A stretch of DNA of 64,000 nt from Saccharospirillum salsuginis (GCF_014651855.1 NZ_BMXR01000009.1:62001-126000); one strand, 5' to 3'; shown: positions 23,741-32,714, counted from the stretch's first letter. Made by a program: numbers and translations. Notes: a model not told the origin generated them from the sequence alone.

Positions 23741-26596
23741 CTACGCCAACTCCTCCAATTGCTTCATTTGCCCTTCCAATTCCTGGATGGTGGCGGCCAG
23801 GCCGTCGGCTTTTTCGCGTTCCTTGGCGATGACCTGTTCGGGCGCTTTGGAGACGAAATTCTCGTTCTTCAATTTGCCTTCGACGCGTTCCAGGTCTTTG
23901 CGGGCCTTGTCCAGGGATTTGGTCAATCGCGCCTGTTCGGCTTCGACGTCGATCAAACCGGCCATGGGGACGAGGACCTTGAGATGTCCAACCAGTTGGG
24001 TGGCGGACATGGGGGCGGTGTCGTCTTCGTTCAGCCAGGTGATGGACTCGAGTTTGGCCAGTGTCTTGAGGAAGTTTTCGTTTTCTTCCAAGCGACGCTT
24101 GTCCTCCAAACTGCCTTTCTGGAACAGGACGGGCAGCGGTTTGCCGGGGGCGATGTTCATTTCGCCGCGGATGTTGCGCACGCCGACGATGACGCCCTTG
24201 AGCCATTCGATGTCGGCTTCGGCCTGTTGGTCGATCTTGTTCTCGTCCGGCTGCGGGAAGGGTTGCAGCATGATGGTGTCGCCTTCGCGCGCGGCGAGGT
24301 CCTTGACCGATTGCCAGATTTCTTCGGTGATGAACGGCATGATCGGGTGCGCGAGGCGCAGGATGGCTTCGAGCACGCGCACCAGGGTGCGACGGGTGCC
24401 GCGTTTGATCTCGGCACTGGCGTTGTCGTCCCAGAGGACGGGTTTGGACAGTTCCAGGTACCAGTCGCAGTATTCGTTCCAGATGAATTCGTACAGCGCC
24501 TGGCTCATCAGGTCGAACCGGTAGTTTTCGAAGTGGCGGTGGACGTCGGCTTCGAGGCGCTGCAGGCGCGAGCTGATCCAGCGGTCGGCGAGGGTCAGTT
24601 GCACGTCGCCGCCGTTCTGGCCGCAGTCTTCGCCTTCGGTGTTCATCAGCACATAGCGGGCCGCGTTCCAGATCTTGTTGCAGAAGTTGCGGTAGCCTTC
24701 GAGACGCTTGACGTCGAAGTTGATGTCACGCGCCTGGGTCGCCAGTGACGTCAGGGTGAACCGCAGGGCGTCGGTGCCGGACGGTTCCATGCCTTCGGGG
24801 AAGGCTTTGCGCGTGTTCTTTTCGATCTTCTGTGCCAGTTTTGGCTGCATCAGGCCGCTGGTGCGCTTGGCGACGAGGTCGTCGGCGGAGATGCCGTCGA
24901 TCAGGTCGATCGGGTCGATGACGTTGCCCTTGGACTTGGACATCTTCTGGCCGTTTTCGTCGCGGATCAGGCCGGTGACGTAGACCTTCTTGAACGGGAC
25001 CTGGGGCGTGCCGTCGTCGTTCTTGATGAAGTGCTGGGTCATCATCATCATCCGGGCGACCCAGAAAAAGATGATGTCGAAGCCGGTGACCAGGACGTCA
25101 GTCGGGTGGAAGGTCTTGACCAGGTCTTCGCGCTCGGGCCAGCCGAGGGTGGAGAAGGTCCACAGAGCGGAGCTGAACCAGGTGTCGAGGACGTCTTCGT
25201 CCTGGGTCAGTTCGATGTCGTCGCCAATGTTGTGCTTCTCGCGGACTTCCTGCTCGGAACGGCCGACGTAGAAATGTCCGTCTTTGTCGTACCAGGCCGG
25301 AATCTGGTGGCCCCACCAGAGCTGGCGTGAAATGCACCAGTCCTGGATGTCGCGCATCCAGGAGAAGAAGGTGTTTTCCCATTGCTTGGGTACGAATTCG
25401 ATGTCGCCGTTTTCGACGGCCTTGATCGCCGGTTCGGCCAGCGGCTTGGCGGAGACGTACCACTGGTCGGTCAGCCAGGGTTCGATGACGGCGCCGGAGC
25501 GGTCGCCACGCGGCACCATCAGGGTGTGGTCCTTGATCGAGTCCAGCAGGCCGAGGGCGTCGAAGTCGGCGATGATTTTCTTGCGCGCTTCGAAGCGGTC
25601 GAGGCCGCCGTAGCCGTCAGGCAGGGTGCCGTCGAAGTCGTCGATCGGACGACCTTCGTAGGTGTAGGCTTCGGCTTTTTGCAGGACGGCGGCGTTCTGG
25701 TCGAGGATGTTGACCAGGGTGGCGCCGTGGCGCTTGCCGACTTCGTAGTCGTTGAAGTCGTGCGCGGGGGTGATCTTGACGCAGCCGGTGCCGAATTCGC
25801 TGTCGACGTAGTCGTCGGCGACGATGGGCAGACGCCGACCGACCAGCGGCAGTTCGACTTCTTTGCCGATCAGGTGGGTGTAGCGTTCGTCGTCCGGGTT
25901 CACGGCGACGGCGGTGTCACCGAGCATGGTTTCCGGGCGCGTGGTGGCGACGACGATGTAGTCTTTGCCGTCGCTGGTTTTGGCACCGTCGAGCAACGGG
26001 TAGCGGAAATGCCAGAGCGAGCCCTGTTCTTCCTTGTTCTCGACTTCGAGGTCGGAGATGGCGGTGTGGAATTTCGGGTCCCAGTTGACCAGGCGCTTGC
26101 CGCGGTAGATGAGGTCTTCTTCGTACAATTGAACGAAGACTTCGCGTACGGCGTTGGAGAGGCCGTCGTCCATGGTGAAGCGTTCGCGGGTCCAGTCGAC
26201 GGAGTCGCCGAGGCGGCGCATCTGGGAGGTGATGGTGTTGCCCGATTGTTCTTTCCATTCCCAGACTTTGTCGATGAAGGCGTCACGGCCGAGGTCGTGG
26301 CGGGTTTTGCCTTCGCGGGCGAGTTCGCGTTCGACGACCATCTGGGTGGCGATGCCGGCGTGGTCGGAGCCGGTTTGCCACAGGGTGTTGTCGCCCTGCA
26401 TGCGGTGGTAGCGGATGAGGGCGTCCATGATGGTCTGCTGGAAGGCGTGCCCCATGTGGAGACTGCCGGTGACGTTGGGGGGCGGGATCATGATGCAGTA
26501 GGGGCTGCCTTCTCCCGAGGGCTGGAACCAGTGGTTCTCTTCCCAACGCTGGTAGTGTTTGCCTTCAATCGCTTGCGGTTGGTAGGTCTTCTCCAT
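23741..26596 (-). CDS. valS: Valyl-tRNA synthetase
   Basis: A 951-residue class I synthetase. HIGH motif is GSLHMGHAF, and KMSKS is in GQKMSKSKGNVID. The CP1 editing domain contains TTRPETMLGDTAVAVNP, and the C-terminal tRNA-binding arm is a coiled coil (VEAEQARLTKSLDKARKDLER to the end). It charges tRNA-Val and edits Thr. The start is ATG 26596 (MEKTYQPQAIEG); the open frame extends seven codons upstream. It lies downstream of the holC pair as in Pseudomonas, but palindrome copy F interrupts the gap. Confidence 0.98.
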   Translation of the reverse strand: MEKTYQPQAIEGKHYQRWEENHWFQPSGEGSPYCIMIPPPNVTGSLHMGHAFQQTIMDALIRYHRMQGDNTLWQTGSDHAGIATQMVVERELAREGKTRHDLGRDAFIDKVWEWKEQSGNTITSQMRRLGDSVDWTRERFTMDDGLSNAVREVFVQLYEEDLIYRGKRLVNWDPKFHTAISDLEVENKEEQGSLWHFRYPLLDGAKTSDGKDYIVVATTRPETMLGDTAVAVNPDDERYTHLIGKEVELPLVGRRLPIVADDYVDSEFGTGCVKITPAHDFNDYEVGKRHGATLVNILDQNAAVLQKAEAYTYEGRPIDDFDGTLPDGYGGLDRFEARKKIIADFDALGLLDSIKDHTLMVPRGDRSGAVIEPWLTDQWYVSAKPLAEPAIKAVENGDIEFVPKQWENTFFSWMRDIQDWCISRQLWWGHQIPAWYDKDGHFYVGRSEQEVREKHNIGDDIELTQDEDVLDTWFSSALWTFSTLGWPEREDLVKTFHPTDVLVTGFDIIFFWVARMMMMTQHFIKNDDGTPQVPFKKVYVTGLIRDENGQKMSKSKGNVIDPIDLIDGISADDLVAKRTSGLMQPKLAQKIEKNTRKAFPEGMEPSGTDALRFTLTSLATQARDINFDVKRLEGYRNFCNKIWNAARYVLMNTEGEDCGQNGGDVQLTLADRWISSRLQRLEADVHRHFENYRFDLMSQALYEFIWNEYCDWYLELSKPVLWDDNASAEIKRGTRRTLVRVLEAILRLAHPIMPFITEEIWQSVKDLAAREGDTIMLQPFPQPDENKIDQQAEADIEWLKGVIVGVRNIRGEMNIAPGKPLPVLFQKGSLEDKRRLEENENFLKTLAKLESITWLNEDDTAPMSATQLVGHLKVLVPMAGLIDVEAEQARLTKSLDKARKDLERVEGKLKNENFVSKAPEQVIAKEREKADGLAATIQELEGQMKQLEELA

Positions 26597-26679
26597 GGGG
26601 TCTCGAACTCGCCTCAAGATATCGGTGGTTATGCTACGATGGCCTGGTTGGATACGGTGCCTGGAGTCCGCGCCGGTGA

Positions 26680-26772
26680 CCTGGGATACTCATACGGGGC
26701 CGCCGTTAATACATCCATGTAGGCTTAGCCTCGGCATCCATGCCTCGGATATCCCCGTATGAGCATCCCAGG
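26680..26772 (+). repeat. Dispersed variable-arm palindrome, copy F
   Basis: Arms CCTGGGATACTCATACGGGG and CCCCGTATGAGCATCCCAGG pair at 19 of 20 positions. The forward core is GCCGCCGTTAATACATCCAT, GTAGGCTTAGC, apical CGGCATCCATGCCTCGG. Its left flank GGTGCCTGGAGTCCGC matches the edge motif of the family. It sits between valS and the 211-residue hypothetical gene, both on the minus strand. Confidence 0.9.
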
Positions 26773-26860
26773 CCCCCGTCGCTCGCCTGGAAGCCAGATC
26801 AAATCATCAAAGCCATATTCGTAAAGTAGCCCGCCATTATACACGGCTGGGCCTGTCTGG

Positions 26861-27496
26861 CTAAGACGACTCCGAGCCGTCGTTGCGTTGCTTGCGGGCG
26901 CGGTGTTCGCCGAAGGTTTTCGGGCCTTCGTCCCGTTCGCGTGCGAGAAAGCCCTCGGGGATGGGCAGTTCGTGTTCTTCGTACCAGTTCCAGATGAGTT
27001 TGCGGAAGTCCTGTTGCAGGCGGTTGCGGATGTCGTTTTCGAACAGTTGGACGTAGCTGGCGACGGCGTCGTCGATCCAGTGTGAGAAGGCGGTTTCGAG
27101 TTGTTCGAGGATGAGTTCGGGGTCGGGGCCTTTGGGGAGTTCGGGTTCCGGCTCCGGCTCTGGGTCGCCGAGGTCGAGTTGTTGTTGCTCTTCGGCTTCC
27201 AGTTCTTTCTTTTCCCGCTTCTGGCGCTCGATGATGTCTTCGATGGGGCGCAGGGGGGCGAGGCTGGCGATTTCCTCGGCGGCGCGGGCTTCGGCTTCGT
27301 TGCGGATACGGATGAGTTCGGACAGCGATTGACTGGAGAGGAAGGGGTTGTCCGGGTTGACGTGTGTCGGGGTCCGCTTGTCGACGATTTCGTCGAGCAG
27401 GGGGATGGCGGATTCGGAGTCGACGATGCGGTCGAGGCTCTGGCGGATGTCCTCGAGGTCTTTGAGCAGGCTTTTGGGGTCGTCGTTCTGGCTCAC
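26861..27496 (-). CDS. Conserved hypothetical protein of the holC-valS interval
   Basis: A 211-residue, acidic, largely helical protein that begins VSQNDDPKSLLKDLEDIRQ. It has a Glu/Pro-rich linker (DPEPEPEPELPKGPDP, around residue 130) between two helical parts; the second includes LEQLETAFSHWIDDAVASYV and ends basic. I do not recognise its activity. Pseudomonas genomes also have a hypothetical gene between holC and valS, so position supports a real gene. The start is GTG 27496, overlapping the holC TAG stop by one base (TAGTG), implying coupled translation. A longer frame up to 28075 is a read-through of holC in another frame. Confidence 0.75.
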   Translation of the reverse strand: MSQNDDPKSLLKDLEDIRQSLDRIVDSESAIPLLDEIVDKRTPTHVNPDNPFLSSQSLSELIRIRNEAEARAAEEIASLAPLRPIEDIIERQKREKKELEAEEQQQLDLGDPEPEPEPELPKGPDPELILEQLETAFSHWIDDAVASYVQLFENDIRNRLQQDFRKLIWNWYEEHELPIPEGFLARERDEGPKTFGEHRARKQRNDGSESS

Positions 27497-27924
27497 TAGA
27501 CGCGGTCTCTCAGGTCGTGCCGGGACAGGGGGTAGCCTCTGTCCTGGTAGAAGCGGTAGTGGTCTCGGGTTTGGGCCAGTATGTCCGGGTCCTGGCTGAC
27601 GACTTCGAAGACACGGTGGAAGCGTGAGAAGTATTCGGGGATGTCGGCGGCCAGGTTGATGAGGATGTCGTGGTGGTCGCCGGGGTGGTCGTGCCAGCCG
27701 ATCTGGACGGCTTCCGCTTCCTGGTCGAGCCGGCCGTGGGCGAGGAAGCTTTCCGGGCTGGCGCCCCAGAGGGCGTTGCTGAGGTTCTGGGCTTCGGTTT
27801 CGTCGTTGACGGCGAGCAGGACGCGGTGTTGCCGACCGGTGGCTTTGGCGACCAGGCGGGCGGCGTAGGCGTAGCGGTCGGTTGCCTGGAGGACGGGCAG
27901 GATGTGGAAGTCTACCTGGGTCAT
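27496..27924 (-). CDS. holC: DNA polymerase III chi subunit
   Basis: A 142-residue chi subunit. It links the clamp loader (through psi) to single-strand-binding protein. Seen: VDFHILPVLQATDRYAYAARL at the N-terminus, RVLLAVNDETEAQNLSNALW, the L(I)NLAADIPEYFSRFHRVFEVV block and a final HYRFYQDRGYPLSRHD, all typical of HolC. It is followed by the 211-residue hypothetical gene with a one-base overlap. In relatives pepA precedes holC directly; here palindrome copy G and a DUF3179 gene separate them. Confidence 0.93.
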   Translation of the reverse strand: MTQVDFHILPVLQATDRYAYAARLVAKATGRQHRVLLAVNDETEAQNLSNALWGASPESFLAHGRLDQEAEAVQIGWHDHPGDHHDILINLAADIPEYFSRFHRVFEVVSQDPDILAQTRDHYRFYQDRGYPLSRHDLRDRV

Positions 27925-28024
27925 GGTTCGGTTCGGTCAACGATTTGCGCCATGTTAACCAAAGGTGTGGGTGCTGGGAAACTCTGTGGTTTCTTGGTTG
28001 GGTGGGGTTGGTTGCCAGGAACCC

Positions 28025-28140
28025 GCCTTCTGGGGTCGGTGACGCTCTTCCAGGGGCCGCTGTGAACCCGTCCATGGGCGCTTAGCTTCGGCATCCATGC
28101 CTCAGATACCCCTTCCAGAGCATCACCCACCCCAGAAGGC
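28025..28140 (+). repeat. Dispersed variable-arm palindrome, copy G
   Basis: Left arm GCCTTCTGGGGT..GGTGACGCTCT and right arm AGAGCATCACC..ACCCCAGAAGGC pair with small bulges. The core is GGCCGCTGTGAACCCGTCC, ATGGGCGCTTAGC, apical CGGCATCCATGCCTC, forward orientation. The left edge reads GTTGCCAGGAACCC and the right edge GCTAGC, both family hallmarks, and CTGTGGTTTCTTGG lies about 35 bp to the left. It fills much of the divergent gap between holC and the DUF3179 gene; I see no gene in 28141-28331. Confidence 0.9.
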
Positions 28141-28331
28141 TAGCTACTGGGGGCTTCCGACCAGTAGGTCGGACCGCTCCAACCTTGCTACTGTATGGTT
28201 GCACTTCGCCAACTGGCGCGCATGGCCTACCTCTCCGACTTCGATCAATCGGACATCGATCCCTGTCTTTATGAAACTCTTGTTCCAATCGCCGGTCTCA
28301 ATCGACATCGATCCGATTGGGAGGCGAGAAC

Positions 28332-29261
28332 ATGAAATCGTGGTGGCTGTCTGTTGTATTGATCGGGGCTATGGTGCCCTGGTCGGAGGCTCGAACGCTG
28401 AACGGCTTCGAGTTGGAGGGCGCATCGGTGCCGGAGGGGCAAATCCTGCGCGGCGGTCCGCCCCGGGACGGGATTCCGGCGATTGATGAGCCCGCGTTCG
28501 AGCCGGTGGACGATGCGGACTGGCTGTCTGCGGACGATCGGGTACTGGGGGTGAGTCTGGGCGGTGTGGCCAAGGCGTATCCGATCGCGATTCTGAATTG
28601 GCATGAGATTGTGAACGATCGGATTGGGGATCGGCCGATTGTGGTGACGTTTTGCCCGTTGTGTGGCACGGGAATGGTGTTCGACGCCCGTGTGGACGGA
28701 GAGGCGTTGAGTTTCGGGGTGTCGGGCCTGTTGTTCGAGAGTGATGTGCTGTTGTATGACCGCGAGACGGAGAGTTTGTGGTCGCAGATCTGGAGTGAGG
28801 CGATCAGCGGGCCGATGAAGGGGCGGTCGCTCGCGATGGTGCCGGTTGAGCATACGAGTTGGGAGGAGTGGCGGTCGGAGTATCCGGAGACCCTGGTTTT
28901 GAGCCGGGATACGGGGTATTCGCGGAATTACGATCAGGATCCCTATGCCGGGTATGAGGCGTCGCCGCGGACGATGTTTCCGGTGGCGAACAAGGCGCCC
29001 GGACCCTGGCATTCGAAAGAGTGGGTGCTGGGCGTGAGCTTCGCGGGGAAGCATAAGGCGTATCCGTTCGCTGAATTGGAGGCGAACGGTCAGGCTCGAT
29101 TTACCGATCGGCTGGGCGGGCAGGAATATACCGTTATCTGGAATGAAGACGGCCGCTCGGCTCGGGTCGAGGTGGGCGGTGATGTGGTGCCGACCACGAC
29201 GGCGTTCTGGTTTGCCTGGTATGCGTTTTATCCGGAGACGGAGGTGTTCGAGGTGAAGTAA
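28332..29261 (+). CDS. DUF3179 domain-containing exported protein
   Basis: A 309-residue protein with signal peptide (MKSWWLSVVLIGAMVPWSEA). The body is the DUF3179 domain: AYPIAILNWHEIVND, VTFCPLCGTGMVF (two cysteines four apart, CPLC), the second half repeating a KAYPFAEL strand. The CPLCGTG motif could bind metal or be redox active; no function is established. The start is ATG 28332 with GGGAGG upstream. It is on the opposite strand to, and placed between, pepA and holC, normally adjacent genes, and is bracketed by palindrome copy G and the core-deleted remnant. That suggests a later insertion. Confidence 0.85.
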   Translation: MKSWWLSVVLIGAMVPWSEARTLNGFELEGASVPEGQILRGGPPRDGIPAIDEPAFEPVDDADWLSADDRVLGVSLGGVAKAYPIAILNWHEIVNDRIGDRPIVVTFCPLCGTGMVFDARVDGEALSFGVSGLLFESDVLLYDRETESLWSQIWSEAISGPMKGRSLAMVPVEHTSWEEWRSEYPETLVLSRDTGYSRNYDQDPYAGYEASPRTMFPVANKAPGPWHSKEWVLGVSFAGKHKAYPFAELEANGQARFTDRLGGQEYTVIWNEDGRSARVEVGGDVVPTTTAFWFAWYAFYPETEVFEVK

Positions 29262-29268
29262 CCTGGAA

Positions 29269-29405
29269 GCGCCGGCGTCCCGCCGGTATGGTGTGAAACG
29301 TCACCGAGACGAGCAGCGGATGCCCCGGATTAGCATCCAGGGCAGCCGATGCGGATTCCTGGCACCTACTGCAACTTGATCGCCATGCCGGCGGGACGCC
29401 GGCAC
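29269..29405. repeat. Inverted GCGCCGGCGTCCCGCCGG arms around a small palindrome remnant
   Basis: GCGCCGGCGTCCCGCCGGTA (to 29291) and GCCGGCGGGACGCCGGCAC (29387-29405) are inverted copies of one 22-bp arm; each is itself partly self-complementary. They enclose the core-deleted relative of the dispersed palindromes. The pair lies between the convergent DUF3179 and pepA genes and may act in transcript ending. Confidence 0.75.
29313..29365 (-). repeat. Core-deleted remnant of the dispersed palindrome family
   Basis: Left arm GCAGCGGATGCCC (29313-29325) and right arm GGGCAGCCGATGC (29340-29352) pair at 11 of 13 positions around a 14-base loop, with no family core. The family edge motif follows as GGATTCCTGGCAC, the complement of the GTGCCAGGAA-CC type seen beside other copies. 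The arm also resembles copy B. I read it as a copy that lost its core. Confidence 0.6.
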
Positions 29406-29418
29406 TCCCGGAGAGGGA

Positions 29419-30891
29419 TCAGCTCAACCGATCCAGCAGGTACTGGGTCAGCATACCCACCGGTCGACCGGTGGCGCCTTCTTTGGCGGAGGTCCAGCCG
29501 GTGCCTGCGATGTCGAGGTGGGCCCATTTGTAGGCTTTGGTGAACTCGTTCAGGAAGATGGCGGCGGTGATGGAGCCGCCCGCACGCCCTTGACCGATGT
29601 TGCGCAGGTCGGCGAAGGGGCTTTCCAGTTCTTCGCGGTAGTCTTCCCAAAGTGGCATCGGCCAACCGCGGTCCCAGTTGGCTTCGCCGGCGCTGCGAAT
29701 CTGCTGCTGCAGTTCCTCGTCGTTGGCGTAGATGGCGGTCGGGTGGTGCCCCAGGCCGATGACGATGGCGCCGGTCAGGGTGGCGATGTCGATGACGGTG
29801 GCCGGTTCGAAACGTTCGGCGTAGGTCAGCGCATCGCACAGGACCAGACGACCTTCGGCGTCGGTGTTGATGATTTCGATGGTCTTGCCGGACATGCTGG
29901 TGACGACGTCGCCCGGGCGGGTGGCGGTACCGGAACACATGTTCTCGGCGGCGGCGACAATGCCGATGACGTTGATGGCCGGTTTCAGTTCGGCGATGGT
30001 GCTCAGGGTGCCGAAAACGGAGGCGGCGCCGAGCATGTCGTATTTCATGTCTTCCATGCCCTGGGCGGGTTTCAGCGAGATGCCGCCGGCGTCGAAGGTC
30101 AGGCCTTTGCCGACCAGGACGTGGGGCTTCTGGTCGTCGCTGCCGCCCTGGTACTTCATGACGATCAGGCGCGGCGGGTTGGCGCTGCCCTGGGTCACGG
30201 CCAGATAGGAGCCCATGCCGAGCGCTTCCAGTTCTTCCTGCCCCAGTATCTCGACACTGACTTCATCGTAGGCGTCGGCCAGGTTTTCCGCCTGTTCGGC
30301 CAGGTACAGCGGGTTGCAGACGTTGGCGGGCAAATCGCCCAGTTCCCGGGCGACGTTGCGGCCGTGTGCCAGCGCCTTACCGGTTTTTATGGCCAGGTCC
30401 AGATTCTGCTCCTGGGCCAGGAACGACAGGGCTTCCAGCTTGTTGGGATCGGCTTTCTTGGATTTGGTGGTGTCGTACTGGTACAGGCCGGTCAGCAACA
30501 GTTCGGTGGCCTTTTCGGCACTCCACTGCACGGTGCGCTCACGCGGTTTGATGTCGTCGAGCGCCAGGCTGGCGGTGCCGACCTGAGCGGTTTTCAGGGC
30601 GCCGGAGACGGCCTTCATAACTTTGACGAACTGGTTTTCGCCGAATTCGGCCTGTTTTCCGGCGCCGATGATCAGAACCTGACTGGCCGGCAGGTCGGTG
30701 TGACCCAGAAGGGGGGTGACCTGGCCAAGCTTGGCGGAGAGCAGATTGGCATCGCGCAGGCGGGTGAGCAGTTTTTCGTTCTTATCGGTCAGCGCCGTCA
30801 GGCTGGCGGTGTCTTCGTCCTCGAAGTGAAAGAGGATCAGGGCATCGGTTTCGATGGACTCGAGCGAGCCCGCATTCACTGTAAATTGCAT
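29419..30891 (-). CDS. pepA: Leucyl aminopeptidase PepA
   Basis: A 490-residue M17 metallo-aminopeptidase. The active-site signature NTDAEGRLVLCDAL is intact; metal ligands lie in VGKGLTFDAGGISLKP and DMLGAASV. The N-terminal third is the macro-like domain. It removes N-terminal residues from peptides in the cytoplasm, and in some bacteria PepA also binds DNA at cer-type sites or carAB. Length is normal. It heads what in relatives is a pepA-holC-valS series, broken here by the DUF3179 gene. Confidence 0.97.
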   Translation of the reverse strand: MQFTVNAGSLESIETDALILFHFEDEDTASLTALTDKNEKLLTRLRDANLLSAKLGQVTPLLGHTDLPASQVLIIGAGKQAEFGENQFVKVMKAVSGALKTAQVGTASLALDDIKPRERTVQWSAEKATELLLTGLYQYDTTKSKKADPNKLEALSFLAQEQNLDLAIKTGKALAHGRNVARELGDLPANVCNPLYLAEQAENLADAYDEVSVEILGQEELEALGMGSYLAVTQGSANPPRLIVMKYQGGSDDQKPHVLVGKGLTFDAGGISLKPAQGMEDMKYDMLGAASVFGTLSTIAELKPAINVIGIVAAAENMCSGTATRPGDVVTSMSGKTIEIINTDAEGRLVLCDALTYAERFEPATVIDIATLTGAIVIGLGHHPTAIYANDEELQQQIRSAGEANWDRGWPMPLWEDYREELESPFADLRNIGQGRAGGSITAAIFLNEFTKAYKWAHLDIAGTGWTSAKEGATGRPVGMLTQYLLDRLS

Positions 30892-31103
30892 GCTGTCTCC
30901 ATTTGCTGATGGCGGGGGTGCTGCCAGCGACCGTGGGTCCGGCCGGGCCCTGGCACCCCGGTTTGGATGTTCGGTGGGGTAGAATAGCCCATTGACGGGT
31001 ATCTACCGCCTTAACCTGTGACGGGCATCATAACGAATGGCGGTGCGAGTGGGCAGGGGAAGGGGGTATCCAAGGGCCGAAGACGGGCGTTCCGACTGTC
31101 AGG

Positions 31104-31586
31104 TCAGGCAGACGGCTTGTTCTGCCTGACCGATTTGCCCGACTTGACTTTGGGGGTGTGCCTCAGGGTGGTCCAGCTGGCGCGGTCCTGCCAGGAGCGG
31201 CGCTCCCGGTCGGTATAGCGCCAGAGTATGCCGGCGAGCAACAATCCCCAGGCCGGCAGAGCGGTGAGGAAGCGCAATGTGCAGTGCATCCAGCCCAATG
31301 GCCGGCCATTGGTCGATTCGATGTGCAATCGCCAGACCCGCATGCCGACGGTCTGCCGCTTGGTCAGCCAGAAACCGGCGAAGTAGAGGTAGATGATGCC
31401 GATATTCCAGAGAACGAAAAGGGGGTTGCCGGGGGCGATGGCATCCTGTCCGGTCACCAGTTTGTTGAAACCGACGGCGACGAACCCGGCGACCATCAGG
31501 ACACCGATCAGAATCAGCCAGTCGTAGATCAGAGCGCCGATCATATGGATCAGGCCGGGTGCGCGCGTTTGGGGTCGGGTCGTCAT
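31104..31586 (-). CDS. RDD family membrane protein
   Basis: A 160-residue inner-membrane protein with three or four hydrophobic segments. The conserved family Arg and Asp residues fall in the first helix (APGLIHMIGALIYDWLIL) and the later RQTVGMRVWRLHIES block is the family's cytoplasmic motif. RDD proteins are of uncertain function; some have Na+/H+ antiport activity. The start is ATG 31586 (MTTRPQTRAPG). A longer frame from 31646 lacks a ribosome site. It is alone between pepA and the ArsR gene. Confidence 0.83.
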   Translation of the reverse strand: MTTRPQTRAPGLIHMIGALIYDWLILIGVLMVAGFVAVGFNKLVTGQDAIAPGNPLFVLWNIGIIYLYFAGFWLTKRQTVGMRVWRLHIESTNGRPLGWMHCTLRFLTALPAWGLLLAGILWRYTDRERRSWQDRASWTTLRHTPKVKSGKSVRQNKPSA

Positions 31587-31696
31587 CGGTTTGTCGGGTT
31601 GATTCGGATGAGGGCGCAGATTAATGGAATGACAGGGCGCTGCCAAGGGCCGCCTTCTTCGGTATCATGGTGCGGACAAAACCTGGGAGGGGATGT

Positions 31697-32017
31697 ATGA
31701 AGTCCAATCAAACGGGGATATCGCTGTCCAGCATGGAAGAGAAAGCCGGACAGGCATCCCGGCTGTTAAAAGCATTGAGCAATGAATGCCGCTTATTGAT
31801 TTTGTGTAATTTGGTGGGGGGAGAAAAGTCCGTTACCCAATTGAACGATAAAGTGGATTTGAGTCAGTCAGCCTTGTCGCAACACTTGGCCCGTTTGCGC
31901 AATGAAGGCTTGGTGGCGATTCGCAAAGAAGCCCAGACGGTCTATTACCGAATCGACAGTCCGGAAGTCGAACAGGTTATTCGCCTGATGTACGACCTCT
32001 ATTGCCGGGGAGACTGA
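31697..32017 (+). CDS. ArsR-family regulator, BigR/SqrR-like
   Basis: A 106-residue winged-helix repressor. The recognition helix region is LSQSALSQHLARLRNEGLV. Two cysteines, Cys37 (ECRLLILCNL) and Cys103 (LYCRGD), match the two positions that in BigR/SqrR/YgaV sense persulfide; the ELCVCDL-type metal site of ArsR/SmtB is absent. That makes sulfide or redox sensing likelier than metal sensing. The start is ATG 31697 with GGGAGGGG eight bases upstream. No sulfur dioxygenase or sulfide:quinone reductase gene is adjacent, so its target is elsewhere. Extra Cys31 is present. Confidence 0.82.
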   Translation: MKSNQTGISLSSMEEKAGQASRLLKALSNECRLLILCNLVGGEKSVTQLNDKVDLSQSALSQHLARLRNEGLVAIRKEAQTVYYRIDSPEVEQVIRLMYDLYCRGD

Positions 32018-32296
32018 TCGCGTCATTGTTTTGTGGTTAAGGGGCTTCTGGATATGAATCCCTTCACGTTTTGACTATTCCGCTGGGGAGAAAGGCGAAT
32101 AGGATTTGACATTGCTGTCAAAGTGTATAGGTTACTTTTTATTCAGGGAGGCGAGTAAAAGGAGTATTTCCAAAAATATCGGAATCGGTCGGAATAGAAA
32201 GATTCTTCAATGAAAACCTATTTCACTGAAGGGTTCCATTACTGACAGGTCGATACGCGAGTTGAATCCGTTTCACAGCAACCAAGCAGGGCAATG

Positions 32297-32695
32297 ATGT
32301 CAGAAGCCAAATACAGGACAGACGCCAATGTCAGCCGATTGCACGTTCCGGAGTACAACGAGCATGACTACCCACCCTTACCCCCGCGTATTCGTCTGGC
32401 CGCCAATTGTTTCGAGCGGGTCTGGGCGCTGACGCTCACCGAACCCCTGAATCAGCCCGAACGCCTGAAAGATTTCGTCAAACGTTTTTGCTCCGACACC
32501 GTTACCGTTCGTGCAACGTTGCGCACCCGTAGACGTCTCTGCTTCGCCGTTACCGCATCCGATCTGGACCAGCAATCCGAATTCGAACTGGCCATGTTGA
32601 TCATGGCGCACATCGAGCGTGATTTCGGCTTGATCGAACGGGTGGAAGACCGGGCGGCCACCGTTTGGCCTTATCGGGATTTCGGACGCGGCTAA
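32297..32695 (+). CDS. Hypothetical protein (132 aa)
   Basis: I do not recognise this family. The product is soluble, slightly basic at the middle (TLRTRRRLCF) with an acidic helix SDLDQQSEFELAMLIMAHIERDFG toward the end. ATG 32297 has AGGG five bases before it; ATG 32294 is the alternative. The 279-bp gap before it (32018-32296) is AT-rich with no gene or hairpin that I can support. It is convergent with dgkA, 19 bp apart. Confidence 0.6.
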   Translation: MSEAKYRTDANVSRLHVPEYNEHDYPPLPPRIRLAANCFERVWALTLTEPLNQPERLKDFVKRFCSDTVTVRATLRTRRRLCFAVTASDLDQQSEFELAMLIMAHIERDFGLIERVEDRAATVWPYRDFGRG

Positions 32696-32714
32696 TGGCC
32701 TGTTCAGAGGCTCC

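Noticed and set aside
26861..28075. A 404-residue open frame on the minus strand
   Set aside because: Its first half is holC read in another frame, Pro/Arg-rich and unlike any protein. Only the part from GTG 27496 is kept.
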